From assembly GCF_000346465.2 (NCBI RefSeq), contig NC_034011.1, positions 1,712,915 through 1,776,914 on the forward strand: 64,000 bases of DNA, given 5' to 3'. The notes below the pieces were generated by a model. The model was given only the letters and a program-made list of their open reading frames with translations. It was not told the DNA's origin and did not search any database. The DNA is from Prunus persica. Lineage: Eukaryota > Streptophyta > Magnoliopsida > Rosales > Rosaceae. The position numbers were made by a program, and so were the translations under genes. Within the stretch, counting starts at the first letter, position 1. Each line of letters starts with the position of its first letter. Of the stretch, positions 1 through 13,247 are shown piece by piece.

Positions 1-2628
1 AGGAGGTCAAGCGGAGGTTAAAAGAATTGAGAAGGAATAGTTTTATGGTGTTGATTCCGGAAGAAGAGTCATTCCCGGAAGAGGATGAAGAAGAAGAGCA
101 TGGTGAGACAAGCTCTAACGAGTGGAGGGATGTAGAAGCAGAAGGCCGGCAATGGTGGTGTGGCTTTGGTGCTGTATATGACAAGTACTGCGAGAGAATG
201 TTGTTCTTTGAACGGATGAGTGCGCAGCATCTTAATGAAACTGGTAAACATTATGATTTGTTCTAATTTATATTTTTTCAAATTACAGCATGCTTTTTAA
301 GACTTCACTTCTTTTTGACCGGTTGTTTGGGCTTGAAAGAACATCTTTATACATATCTACCCACATGAAATACATATGAAGTTTTCCCCTTCATAGCTAA
401 AATAGAAAAACAAGGAAAGGTTGTGTGTGCCCAACAACCTATATGGGATGTTAGAATAAGTATAGATATAAATAGAAGTGTATCTGTTTTGAGCTTTTAG
501 TTATTTTTGCAATAATTGGCAGAGAGTTGAATTTTCAGACAAATGTAGATAGCTCAATAATGCTAGTAATTTGATTGAGTTGAGCGTAGACACACGAGGC
601 ATCATTAATTTTTCAGTTTCTTATTTTGCTAACATTAGTTTCTCCTCTGAATATAATATATCAGTTTTGCTGTTTAAATAAGACATCATTTCTCAGCAAA
701 ATGTGAACTAAATTACATCTATTTCAGTTTGTAAAAGTAAGCTCATGTTTCAGAAGCTATCTGTTCATATCCACAGTTACAGCTACTTAATATGCAAACT
801 AAATAATACTCTCCATATTGAAGATTAGGACTGTTAATAACCATATAAACTCTAACAACCTTACATTAGTTTATTTGTTGTTTCTTGATTTGCATGATTA
901 CTGCATACCTATAGATTCTTCAAATCTTCATCACAAATAAAGGTTCTGCAGGTATCCAAACCTCTACAACTCCATCACCAAGATCTGCATCTAAGAAGCT
1001 TACCTCCCCTTTTCGCTGCCTTTCTTTGAAGAAGATTGAAGAACCTGATGATGAGACTGAGCATCTTCAGCAGCCAGAGAATGATCCTTATCAGGATATT
1101 GAGACATCATATGTAGCTCAAATTTGCTTGTCTTGGGAGGCACTGCACTGTCAGTACACTCAACTGAACCAGCTAATCACATGCCAACCTGACAATCCTA
1201 ACTGTTATAACCACAGTGCTCAACAGTTTCAACAATTCCAGGTTTTATTACAAAGGTTTATTGAAAATGAACCTTTTGAGGAGGGCCACAGGGCTGAAAT
1301 TTATGCTCGCACGCAGAGACATCTGCCTAAATTACTCCGGGTCCCCGATATACAAAGTAAGGTTCTTGTGACAAATCCAAAATATTTTAGATAAAAAAAT
1401 TTATGTCTACTATGGTTGTAAATTCACTCGAGAGTAGAAGCCGAGTTTTAGGTACTATAAAATGTGTATATATTTGTTATCAGCTTACTAGAATTAATAC
1501 CTGCTGTTAATTTCATTGTCTCTGTGCTTGTGATTTTAACAACTTGGCTTCATGAATCTATTCAGGTCCAGTTAAAAAAGGGACAGAGGAAGAAGAATCA
1601 GATTATATGGTTCATGCCCCTGATCTCATCAAGATTATTGAAACCTCAATCCTCACTTTTCAGCTTTTCGTGAAGATGGATAAGAAAAAAACAAGCTCCG
1701 TTCTTAACTTGTTTGGGAATCAAAACCAGGCTGCCACCCCACTTCAGCAGATTCAGTCTTCTCTTGAGAAGGTGAAGTTTGCTGGTGTATTTTTCCACCT
1801 TGACATCTTTATACAAGTTATAGCAAAGTCTTATAAGAAAAGTGGTTGGTTAGGAAATTCATAGCCTGCTGATTAGGGATCCCAATTATGTAACAGTCTG
1901 TTCTGGTTTATTACGCACAACACTTGTATTGTGTACTTGCTGAAGGTTCACGCCTTATCCTTATTTGTGTGAGTTTCTTCACAAACCTCTTGTAGGTGTA
2001 CACACAACACAACACACACCATCTAGATTTTGTAAGCATAAGTGATCATTAAATCGTTAGTCAAAGAGTTTGCTCCAAAATCTGTGTGTGTGCATATATG
2101 GTTGTGCATGAATATAAACATATAGAAGAGTACTAAATTACCCTCAAGTAATAGAAAGCTTTCTCCAGTTTGTTGTATCTCATGACCATTGTGGTTTGGT
2201 TACTAACTGATTCTTGTAATCACCACATTGTTCTGTGTGGTATTCATGTCATGGAATGGAATGACATATAAGATAATGGTAAGAGTATATGGCGGCGGTA
2301 ATCCTTCTATTAATATTATGTTCAATTCTTTCTCATTCAAATGATTATATAATGTCTTAAAACTTGTGTAATTGTGCTGCAGAAATGGATGAAACTAAAG
2401 GAACTGCGGAACAAGAGGAAAGGCTGGAAGAAGAAATCCTGGCCACAATCACAAGAAGATGTTCAGCTTTTGTTTGGCCTCATTGATGCCAAAGTTTTGT
2501 CGAGGGTTCTTCGGATGGTGAGAATAAGCAAAGAGCAGCTGTTTTGGTGTGAGGAAAAGATGAAAAAACTAGATTTAGTAGACGGCAAGTTGTGGAGAGA
2601 CCCCTCTCCCACCCTTTTCCCTTGTTAA
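1..2628 (+). CDS. DUF1666 family protein (5'-truncated by window edge)
   Basis: Plant-specific DUF1666 protein, sometimes annotated as 'ribosomal protein L34Ae-like'; its function is not established. The window holds the C-terminal part. Exons are 1-243 (first full codon at 3), 952-1356, 1566-1771 and 2383-2628, with matching phases 1, 1 and 0 and GT-AG borders at every junction. The first exon has a basic segment (KRRLKELRRNSFMVLIPEE) and an acidic Glu-rich stretch, then a Trp/Tyr-rich patch (RQWWCGFGAVYDKYCERMLFFE). Exon 2 carries SYVAQICLSWEALHCQY and a Gln-rich segment. The last exon is very basic (KWMKLKELRNKRKGWKKKSW) and contains DVQLLFGLIDAKVLSRVLRM. The TAA stop is at 2626-2628. I recognise the family from the WEALHCQY and NSFMVLIPEE segments. 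The 5' end lies outside the window. Confidence 0.8.
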
Positions 2629-4990
2629 TAGCTCTAGGAATGAACTACGAAGCTAAGCGTATGTTCCTCTGCTGTTTAGCAGCAGCAGACTGATCCCTTT
2701 CTCTAGTCTCTCATTTTCTCTAGGAATGAGGAACTTCCCTTTTGCCATTAAGACTAGGAGAGCCATTGATCAGTTTCCTATATGAATATAAAACAAAAAG
2801 TTGCTCAGACTAAATTTTCTGCAATTTTAGTATGCTATTATTTTGTCATTAAACCAGAGTTGCTGGTAGTAAATTTGCTCTAACAAGAACATTGACTGCA
2901 TAGTGATTGAATTAACATTACTCAAATATGATGAGTTTCTTGAGAAGTTTATGGGCCCGTCTGGTAATGTTTTCAGAGAATGTTTTCATAGAATATTTTC
3001 AGAGAACGAAAATAAGAAAACGAAAATAATTAGAAGTACATATGAACTTGTTTTCATTTTATGAAAACATTCGCAGTATTTTCTGTTTTGGATCATCAAA
3101 CGTGTTTTCACCTCATTTTTGTTCACTAAAAATGAAAACAACCTCTTAAAATATTACGGAATGGGCCTAAATCTCTTTTGGACTTTTTGCAAGAACTAGA
3201 AGTTTAAGCTTGAGGGTTTGTTTTATAGCCACATAAAAACTACTAGGGCTGGCAATTGATGATGTCGTATTGGGTTGACCTGTGGTTTTAATTGTGTGAG
3301 TTGAACTCCTAATTTTCCGTACGGCTCCGGAAATTCCCACCAAAGGGCTAATCTTTAGGACAATAAAGCCAAGACATCTCACATTAGAAAATCTAAAATG
3401 TTGTGGCATTGGGGAACACGCTTCCCTAAAAGATGACATACTAAACTCCACAGTGCTTTTAACAGAAGCCACCACCTCACATAGTCAGATTCACATGGCC
3501 CTAGATATGGTTGCTTTAGTTGATATGCTCTATGCCTATGTTCTATGCTTTATGCTTTGTCTTGTTTGATGGGGTATTTTTTATTATAATATTTTTCATT
3601 GTTATGTGTCCAAAATGCCCAATATGTGAAACAAAAAAAATTTAACATTTACCCAATGGAAAAATTATCCTGACAAATACAATTTCAATTAAGAAAGTAG
3701 TATGATAATTGCTTACAATTATTTTTTTTTTTTTTGGGGTTAAATTTTTGCCTTTCAATCAATTGATCCAACACTCTTTTCTCACTCAAACTCTCACCAA
3801 ATAAAGCAAAAAAAAATAAAAAATGAAACAGACACTAGCTAAATAAATTGGACACATATCATGTGTTCTTAGGGGGTAGGGATGTAATTTCCTATAATAT
3901 AGGCAAGTTGACTAAAATCTATGAATGGTACTATCAGGCCCCCATTTTATGACGTCAGCAGTTTATTAATGAGTTAAAACCCAAGACTACCCCGCACGAA
4001 TGGTTGGCTGAGTGAGTAAATTCCAATGATATTATCCATCTTAAGGGGGTAATCTCGTCACCAAGTTATAACATTTCAATAGCAAGTGTATCACTAACCA
4101 AAAGAAAAACAATAAATAGTGGGGATGTATTAGACGGCGACGTTTTGGCTCCACAAGTAACCAAGTGGATTGTCCTCTAAACGGCCAAGTAGGCCTTCCA
4201 AACGACAACCACTCTATGACAAACTTCATGGAGGAGTGTTTGGAGTTTGCCAATACAAAAATACTCATGAATTTTGTGATTGTAAGTTCGTGACAATTAA
4301 GTCACCTATTGCCTCCTTTTCACAAGTGAATTTTCTCTGACTTTCATATCAACTCTATATTCTCTCTTATTCAAAAAAAGAAAAAGTCGAGAGTCGAACT
4401 CATCGTGTATGTGAATATGAAATTCTTTATTGCGTGAGATTTGTATTCAAACAAAGAAAAGATCGAGAGTTTGAATTCTTGTCGTGTTTGCGGGTTTGAA
4501 ATTCTTTATTACTTGAGGCAGAACTGATCGCTCCGAATTTACAAAATTATTTATGTCATGAAATTTTAGTAGTATTTCAAAATAGAACTTGAGTTTTGAA
4601 CTACCGTTAACTTTATTTATTAGCCACTTAGGCATGGAAAACTAATACAATTGTTACTTCAATTCGCACAGGAAGTCAAGCTTGAAGAAACTGTAAAGAA
4701 ATGGTGTTGAACTTACCAAGAGGCTTGAACCCAAATTCAAGTAAATACCATTCCTACATCCAAACACTGCCTCACGTTTTGGAAGACCTAACTAATGTCA
4801 ACAATAGCCAGGAAGCCACGTGTTTGAAACCTTTATTTGGAGCAAACCTTGAAGTCCCACGTGTCCCCGTCCATGGACATAATTATCCATACACACAGCA
4901 TCCAAAATACCAGATTAAGGCTAAGCATCGATGGCATTTATGTCATTTACTGTACATATATTTCCAGAATAAAACTCTACTTATTTAAAA
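2629..4990. other. Intergenic region between the DUF1666 and Pumilio genes
   Basis: This holds the presumed 3' UTR of the DUF1666 gene, a small hAT-like MITE (2953-3168) and AT-rich DNA with homopolymer tracts (T-run near 3722-3735). Around 4377-4440 and 4452-4520 there is an imperfect direct repeat of about 70 bp; both copies contain a 'GAGAGT..GAA' segment followed by 'TGAAATTCTTTATT'. The ORF on the minus strand at 3167-3475 has no recognisable domain and was not called. Confidence 0.5.
2953..3168. mobile_element. hAT-like MITE (non-autonomous, ~216 bp)
   Basis: The left end GGGCCCGTCTGGTAATGTTT is mirrored at the right end (reverse complement AGGCCCATTCCGTAATATTT), giving ~20-bp terminal inverted repeats with about 5 mismatches. 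The interior is A/T-rich with repeated 'GAAAACA/TGTTTTC' motifs and no ORF. The GGGCCCGT-TGGTAA terminus is the type seen in plant hAT MITEs. I could not identify a convincing 8-bp target-site duplication. Confidence 0.6.
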
Positions 4991-6772
4991 CTGTCAAAAG
5001 CATTTTAATATTAAAAGCTTCAAACCCTGAGAAATGAGAATGTTATGCAAGCAACATTCTTGTATTTCTCAAACAAAGAAGCTCTCTGTTTCTCAAGTCT
5101 CAAGCACTTCTTTGTAAGACTCTCTCTCTTAAGCTCCCCTTCTTAGTAATTCCACATATCTTTCAGAGCTTGAAAAAGGCTTGAGCTTTGTGTTCTGTTC
5201 ATCCAAAATTTCAGACTTTGAAGAATTGCTGCCATTACCTGGTGAGACTTTCAATCCTTTTCTGCTCAAATTCTTAGCATTAGTTCTCAAAATTCTCATG
5301 CTCTGCTTGTTTCTGATGGTTCTAATACCCTTCTTTTTGTTCAAACATGTGCATGTTTATGCTTTCTTTTTGGCTTATACTTTTGTGAACTTATTTCTGT
5401 TATTTATTATCATTTGTCTTTTGGGATTGTTTGTACTGGGAATATTCGTCAAATTCTATTTATAGAGGGTGTAAATGAGTATAGGCTTAGTGGGTGTTGT
5501 TTAGTTTTTTGAATTTTGCTTTCGAAATGACTGTTACAAGTTTTGTTTAAGTGGTCGTGATCGTAAGGTTACTTTGTTGTAATTGTGGCATATGAATTGA
5601 TTTTAGAAAGAAATGCGTTTAAGGGTAGTTTCATTTCATGAATTGAGCATCCTTTAAGGTTGGGAAGCTAAAACACTAGTGGTGTACTGTATTAGAGTGT
5701 AAAGCAAATGCATGGGAGACAGTATAAGCTATATGAACAGCTACAGCAGTTATACATAATCAAATGTAATTTGGTTGTAACTATGGTTCGCGTATGGCAA
5801 TAGGTCAATTCAAACACAATATAAGAACTATACGCAGTAGAGAGCATTTAAGTGAGAGGCAGTTTAATGTATCCGAATCAGAACTATATTTTCCATATAA
5901 GTAATAGGTATCAGCATCAGAAATGGTTCTGCAGATAACATTATTCTTACATGAGTAATTTTGTATTTATCGTCATTCCCACAAGATTGTATGAGTAGAA
6001 CATCAATGCTAATTGAGATACTAAGTAAATTTTCCAGTACATGTATACTTTGGTACAGTGACTCATTACTAGGACCTATGTTATGGATGAGAAAAAGTTT
6101 GTAGCGTAATGTATGGCCCAAAACAAAATTAAATAAGTGTTAAATGGCTAATTTTTTGAGGAAACCATAAATAACCAAGTTTCTCATGTAGTTTTATACA
6201 CCTAAACTGATATTCTGGTCAACATGTAGGCAATTAAGTGTTGTAGTGGGTGGAAGTTCATTTATCGGCTGCAATGGGATTCTTACAATTTGTAAAGGAG
6301 AATGTGAAAGGATTTACCCATGTTTCAATACTCTTAGCTCTCGTTTTCTATTTGATAGATTGGTTACCGTCTGCATACTAGATATGTGATAGTTTTTTCA
6401 TGAGAGACTCGGACAGTTATTTCTGCATTTGTTGCGGGTTTGTCAACGTGGTCTGTGCTGAAGTTAACAAAGTGGAACTATTTATTCTTTTCAGATCAGA
6501 TTTCTCAACATATTTTTCATTTTCAATCTCTCTATATGAACATGAATACATAAGGGACATGATGTGGTTAATTCATACGAATTATGTTCTATATGCAGGG
6601 CCTTCTTGTTACGGGTACATTATTCAGGTTCTGTGAGTGTGCTACCTGCTTGGATCAAATTATTACTTGCAACTGTGTACTGTTGAAAGGAGCATAATAT
6701 GGCTTGGATATGCTGCCAAATAATTTGTGAAGGTAATTGTTGATAAATAAAAACCATCATTGTTCAGTTAGG
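4940..6772 (+). promoter_or_regulatory. Promoter and 5' leader of the Pumilio gene, with leader intron and uORF
   Basis: Before the ATG at 6773, a leader exon seems to run from about 5040 to 5241 (CTCTCTCTCT-rich) and end at CCATTACCTG|GTGAGA. A long leader intron then runs to the acceptor ATATGCAG at 6591-6598. TATA-like sequences (TACATATATTT near 4951; TTATTTAAAA near 4981) lie upstream. A 14-codon upstream ORF begins at 6699 (ATGGCTTGG) and ends TGA at 6743, 29 nt before the main start. Leader introns and uORFs are common in plant RNA-binding-protein genes. The transcript start is inferred, not proven. Confidence 0.45.
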
Positions 6773-9700
6773 ATGGCCACTGAGGGCCTCACGAGAATGG
6801 TGGAAAGCGGCAGAGGCAAAAAGTGGCCTTCATCTAAGGATGCTGCAACATTTGGATCTGCATTGATAAGTATGGCAGCAGAGGATTCGAGCTGCATTTC
6901 GAAGGGGCGTAGTTTTCGGAGAGATAGAGCTGAAGTTGTACCTAATCGAAGTGGTAGTGCTCCACCAAGTATGGAAGGTTCCTTTTCCTCTATTGAAAAC
7001 CTGTTAAGTCAACATAACTCCCGTATGGGAACAAGCTCGACTAATTTAAGCAGCATAGTTAATAATGTTGAGTTTGACGAACACCTGCGTTCAGACCCAG
7101 CTTATTTGGCATATTATTTATCGAATATGAACTTGAATGCAAGTCTTCCTCCACCACTTATCTTACGGGAGAATCATCAAATGGTCCGTCAAATTGGGGG
7201 CTTAGGCACCAATCGGAGATTGCCTTCTTTAGATGACAGCAGCAATGGATCCTTGCATCTTTCTCAAGGTTCTCTTTCCATTCATAAGGAGGACCCTACT
7301 GATGCTAGGTCAGCCACAATATCTAAAGATAACCTGGCAGAAAATAGTGGTGCAGTAATGCCTGTCAAGAACACGGCTTCTTTGGCAAGTTATAATAAGA
7401 GTTTAGTGGATCTCATACAGGTATAGGAATTAAAGTTAGTGGTTTAGCATCTATAATTTTAATCAACAATAATTTGGCTTAGCTGTGCTTAACAATGTTT
7501 AACTCTCTTGTTTGTAGTTTTTGCTTCATGCATTTAGCTATAACGTATGAAGTATTACCATATTTCCCTTCTAACACACCCTCCCTTTTTTGTTGTTGAA
7601 AATAAGTTATGCATCAAATCATTTATCAGTTTATACTTTGTAGTGTGTACTAGATTTGGAATCATGAGTAATCATATAGTTCAGAATTGTTATGTGGTAG
7701 TTGTTTATTATTAGCTCCTTTAACCAATAAGTGGTTTGCAAGATTTTTTCTTAATGTAGTAGCTCTAGTTTTCCAGTATGTGTTGCCATGGCTCACGTTT
7801 TTCATTTTCTTGGTGGTTTTTTAGCAAGACTTCCCCCGAACTCCATCTCCTGTATATAATCAATCTCTCCCATCCAGTCTTGGAACAACAGATGAACAAA
7901 CTGATACTGATGTACATTCGATTTCACCAAATGCTTCTTCTCTCAACAAGTCAAAATTACCAGAACCAAATGCAGGGTCTACAAATGATTGTTCAGATAC
8001 AAGTTCCCTGGATGCGCATGCTGTTGGGTACATACCAAATGATGTTCCTTTGGCTACCACCACCCCAAGTATTCAACATCGTGATGCTACAGGGAACCTA
8101 CAGCAAGATGAATCTAATTTTGAGCATGATGATGGGTTGGGGAATAATGCATCAATTAGCGGTGAGCTTGGGTTGGATCTTTCCAGGGTGAGAGCATCTA
8201 ATGTTGATATCAACAATAACAAGCAAAATGAGAAACAATCTTATGGGAGGTATGTGCCACAAGACCAGCTTTCTACACAACAAAGTGTTCCATATCAACT
8301 TAAGGGGGTTCAGACTCAATTAGTTTCACAAGGAATGAATCATTTGCAAAGTGGAATGGAAAATCTTCCCCACGGCTATCCAAAGTTCTCTTCTATTGAT
8401 ATACAACCCTCATTGCACTCACCTGGATTCACACCCCCATTGTACGCTACAACAGCAGCATATATGACTTCAGGGAATCCATTCTACCCGAATTATCAGC
8501 CATCTGGTATATTTCCTGCACAATATGGCGCCGGTGGATATGCTTTAGGTTCTACATTTCTTCCTTCATATATGCCTGGGTATGCTTCCCATGGTTCCTT
8601 TCCTATGCCTTTTGATGCTACTTCAGGGCCAAGCTTTAATGGTCGAACTGCTGATGTTTCAAGAGGGGAGAGAATTCCCCATGGAGGAGATATGCAATAC
8701 CCAAGTAGATTTTATGGGCAACATGGGCCAATGCTCCAGCCACCTTTTTCGGATCCCCTAAATATGCAATACTATCCACGCCCTTTGGAGGATGCATATG
8801 GTGCCTCAAGTCAATATGGTCACTTGGCATCAAGGGTTATTGGTGGCCAACTTTCACAGCAAGAACTATATAGTACTGCTTATACGGGTGATGCTTATAC
8901 GGGTGACCAAAATTTTCAGTCTTCAAGTATTGGTAATCTGGGCATTCCAAGTCCAAGAAAAGTGGGAATCAATGGTAGTGGTTATTATGGAAATAATTCT
9001 ACCATGCCTATAATGACACAGTTTCCAGCCTCGCCTCTTGGTAGTCCAATATTGCCATCATCTCCAATGGGTAGAACAAATCATCTTGGTCGGAAAAATG
9101 AAATCAGGTTTCCTCAAGGTTCGATTAGTGGAGTATATTCTGGATGGCAAGGGCCGAGAAGCTTCAGCTCGGATGACCCTAAAAGACATTCTTTTCTCGA
9201 AGAACTGAAAACTAGTAATCCCCGTAAGTTTGAACTTTCTGATATAGCAGGGCGCATTGTCGAGTTCAGGTATTGCTTGCTCCATACTAAGTTGGTTGAT
9301 CCTTTATTCTTGTTGTACTATTAGTTATAATTTTTTATGTTCGTATACAACTTCAGTGTTGATCAACATGGGAGTAGATTTATTCAGCAGAAGCTAGAAT
9401 ACTGCACTGCCGAAGACAAGGCATCAGTTTTCAAAGAAATTCTTCCACGTGCTTCAAAACTAATGACCGATGTATTTGGTAATTATGTTATTCAGAAGGT
9501 ATGAATTCATAATCTGTGTCTGCTTAATTGCTTGTTTGTTGGATCACTTATCAACTTTATGGACTCTGTGAATGGCCTATTAACATTGTACATTTATTTT
9601 TTATGTTACAGTTTTTTGAATATGGGAGTGCCGAGGAGAGAAAGGAGCTTGCAGATCAACTTGCTGGACAAATGTTGCCTTTAAGTTTGCAGATGTATGG

Positions 9701-12559
9701 TTGTCGTGTAATCCAAAAGGTATGCTGAAACTTGATTTTCCTAATAAATATGTTGTCTTAATTCCAGCAATCATTCTATCTTCTGCTTATGTATATTTTA
9801 TGAGTTCATTTTATCTCAGAACGAAGAATGGAACTTATTGAGACTTTCATAGTTGTTACATTACATGTCAATAGGACAAATATTTTTTATTTTGTATTTT
9901 TGCCCAGGGATGCAATATTGATAGAAAGTTTTACACTGCAAGGGGGTTGGAGAGCGGTTCCAAAATAGGTTTTTAGAAGTAACTTTCAGACTCTATAAAA
10001 ATCCTCACTTAAAAAAGACACATTGATCAGCTGATGAAGAGAATATGGAGAGATTATCTTTTATCCTTTCTGATCAATTTAATATACATATATGCCCTTG
10101 AGGTTATGCAAATTTAAACAATGGTTCTGTTGCACTCAAACACCTTTAACTACAGGAACCATTGTTGGAATTAATTAATTTAAGCTTTGTCTGATTTTTG
10201 AAGTATCTTCACTTAATCTCTCACTTTTGAGTTTCATCTGGATTAGATATAAACTACATTATAGTACACCCAACCCGAGCATCATAAAGTTGTGTATGCT
10301 AGTGGTTGGATCAAATTCATGTGAACTTTGAAAATATTTCATGGTTATTCATATGTAGTCTGATTATTGATTATTAGGCAATTACACCTACTAAAGGATC
10401 AAAGTCATCATTATTGTCAATGATATACTTTTTTGGCGCTTGCAAATTGGCTTCGTCAACACTTTTTTTAAGTATATACTGAGGATGTATATCTGGAAGC
10501 CTTGTTACACATGTTTCTTCCCTCATAACTTCTTTAGAATTTATGAATCTTAAAAACTTTTCCTTATGTTTTACATATCCGGATTATGTGTTGGATGCTT
10601 TATTTTAGGCTCTTGAAGTTATTGAGCTTGACCAGAAAACACAACTTGTGCATGAGCTTGATGGACATGTTCTGAAATGTGTACGTGATCAAAATGGAAA
10701 TCATGTAATACAGAAGTGTATAGAATGCATTCCCACAGAGAAAATTGGATTTATCATTTCTGCTTTTCGAGGCCAAGTTTCCACACTTTCTACTCATCCC
10801 TATGGTTGTCGCGTCATACAGGTAATGGCACACAGTTTTCCATTGTGAAGTCTCCAATTAGATCATGTGTATCACATTTTGAAACAATACACTTTTACTT
10901 GATAGAGAGTTTTGGAGCATTGTTCAGATGACATTCAAAGTCAATCTATAGTTGATGAAATCTTGGAATCTAGTTACACTCTTGCTCAAGACCAGTATGG
11001 GAATTATGTTACCCAGGTTGGTGTCTTTACTTTGTGCTCTCTGTTGTTTTTATCTAGCCTCGCTTAACTATTTCATTCCTCAATTCTTTTGTTTTCTAAC
11101 GGAGGGGTGGTCGAAGGGATTGTTTCTTTGTCCGCTAATACCGTAACCCTAATTTGACTGTGTTTCTAGTTCAGTGTTATTCTTAATTTTCTTTATGTTC
11201 TCTTAGCACTTGGAAAATGACCAGAGTGTTCTAGAGTTTTGGAAATGTGCTCAATGGTAAAATTCTTGATACAATCTAAGTGGTTCTTTTAATCTGAACT
11301 AACTTGTGAGCTGCTACATAAATATGACTTTCTTTCAGATACCTGAAATGGTTTAATAGTAGTGTCAAGCTTTTAAAGAAATCATCTGGCCTGGTATCAT
11401 TAGCATTATGACTGAGTGTTTAGGCGGGTCAATATATATATATATATATATTTATAAATTGCTTCTTCATGTGTGATTTCATTGCCCAAGTCTCTGTTAC
11501 TTCTAATTGAATGAAATATAATCATGGATCATACTGCTTGCAGCATGTTTTGGAAAGGGGAAAGCCCTATGAAAGAAGCCAAATTATCAGCAAGTTGATT
11601 GGGAAAATTGTACAATTGAGTCAGCATAAATATGCATCAAATGTTGTTGAAAAGTGTCTGGAACATGGTGATGTTGCTGAGCGGGAGCTCTTGATTGAGG
11701 AAATCATTGGGCAAATGGAGGAAAATGATAGTCTGTTGGTAAGTCAAGCCAAAGCGCATATGATATGTTATCCCATGTCTTCAGATCTTTTATTCTTTAC
11801 CTATGAAAATAAAGTTGGTGGGTATTGACCAGCATTTGGCTCCAAGGCAGCATAATATGTAGTGTTTGAAATATGAGCCAATTAGGAAACATCCAGTTAT
11901 GCAATTTGATATTACAAGTTGAACTGAAGACTTCATTTCCATATGGGTGGATTTCCTTTGGTTCCAAACAATTTTCAAAAAACTTCCTATTTAAATAACA
12001 TGAGGAGCGTTGTAGAGTCCAAATAATTTCTTTTGGAACCATGCAGATTTTGGAAGTGTTGATTTTGAATGCTGGTTAAAGGTTGTTTTCTGCTTACTGA
12101 GTTATGTTATTTGATATTATATTCCAGCCAATGATGAAGGACCAATTTGCCAATTATGTGGTTCAGAAGGTTCTTGAAACAAGCAATGATAGACAGCGGG
12201 AAACACTGCTCAATCTTATAAGAGTTCATATAGATGCTCTGAAAAAATATACATACGGGAAACACATAGTTGTTCGGTTTGAACAGCTATCTGGTGAAGG
12301 TGTGTCTGTTTTCCATTTTCAATTTGTGCACGTAGTTATGAGCACTTTCCACTTTATCTGCATCTAATAGAAGGCTGGTTGTCTTTTATGTGGCTTCTTA
12401 ATCTATCATTATCTAACTTGAACGTGCTCTCGGGCTGTGCAACTGTTATACAGGCTTAAAGAATTGCTTTGTTTCTTTGTTTTAATTATTCTATTTGGAT
12501 ACTGATTTTTAACCCTTTAACATGCAGATGGCCAAACCTCAGAAGCTGAGGGGGCGTAG
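6773..12559 (+). CDS. Pumilio/PUF RNA-binding protein (APUM5/6-like), 1021 aa
   Basis: Sequence-specific RNA-binding protein that represses target mRNAs through 3' UTR elements; it should act in the cytoplasm. Exons: 6773-7420, 7825-9269, 9357-9498, 9612-9719, 10609-10821, 10906-11016, 11544-11738, 12128-12299 and 12528-12559; they total 1022 codons with the stop. The first ~700 residues are a low-complexity Ser/Asn/Gly/Tyr-rich region with the conserved [13 protein letters not shown] block. The C-terminus has eight PUF repeats with recognition helices SRFIQQ, NYVIQK, CRVIQK, NHVIQK, CRVIQ, NYVTQ, SNVVEK and NYVVQK, closed by [15 protein letters not shown]. The start at 6773 (MATEGLTRM) is the first ATG in frame with the conserved N-terminus. 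Splice boundaries often fall between or at the edges of repeats. The APUM5/6 assignment is from memory of the N-terminal blocks and is less certain than the family. Confidence 0.93.
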
Positions 12560-13247
12560 GGTTTAATCCATTTGGCCCCAAGGGTTGTTCTTGACAGTTG
12601 CAGAAGGCAGAAGCATTACATTAGAAACTGGTGTTTTTAACAAAACCAGCAAAAGATATACATATTCTTTTCAGGAATATCACCTTCTATAGAATTAAAG
12701 AGTAGGAAACATCGGGCCTATGCACCAGACTGAAGGTCTTACGTCTCCTATTCTTCTTCCATCGTTTAAAAGTTCTATAAAGAGTGCTATTCTTGAGAGA
12801 GGGTTTGATTTCTGGTGATTTATTAAAAACTCTAGAAACTATGTGTAAGAGAACTCAAGATCAGCTACCATGTCCTCATTGCAAGAAGAACAGCCAAAAG
12901 ACAGATGCTAGAAGCTTGTTTGATATTTCCTAGTTTGTAAATGTATTGTGTATTTTCAAATTGTACATGTACAGTCAGATATAAAACATCCATGTAAAGC
13001 AATGTAAGAAATAAGAATTCATGTCTGGCTGATGGCCGGCCTAGGTGTACTACGTAGGGCCTATTTCGTAGTGTGTGAATTTGGAACGACAGAAAAATTG
13101 CATTGATTTGTAATATGATGTAAAAAGTTATGGCATGTTTCAATGTGAAATTTCTCAAGTGTTGTGGAAAAGACTTTGTCAATGGTCAAAAGAAAAGCCT
13201 CTACATTTGACAACAAAGAAAGGAAAAAAACCTTACAAATTGTGGTT
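12560..13247. other. Pumilio 3' UTR and short intergenic spacer
   Basis: No gene was seen. The stretch follows the Pumilio stop codon and presumably contains its 3' UTR and polyadenylation region. It ends where the 5' LTR of the retrotransposon begins. The short minus-strand ORFs at 12865-13276 show no domain and cross the LTR border. Confidence 0.5.

Noticed and set aside
3167..3475. 102-aa minus-strand ORF in the intergenic region
   Set aside because: No domain, no splice partners and low-complexity surroundings; it starts at the edge of a MITE.
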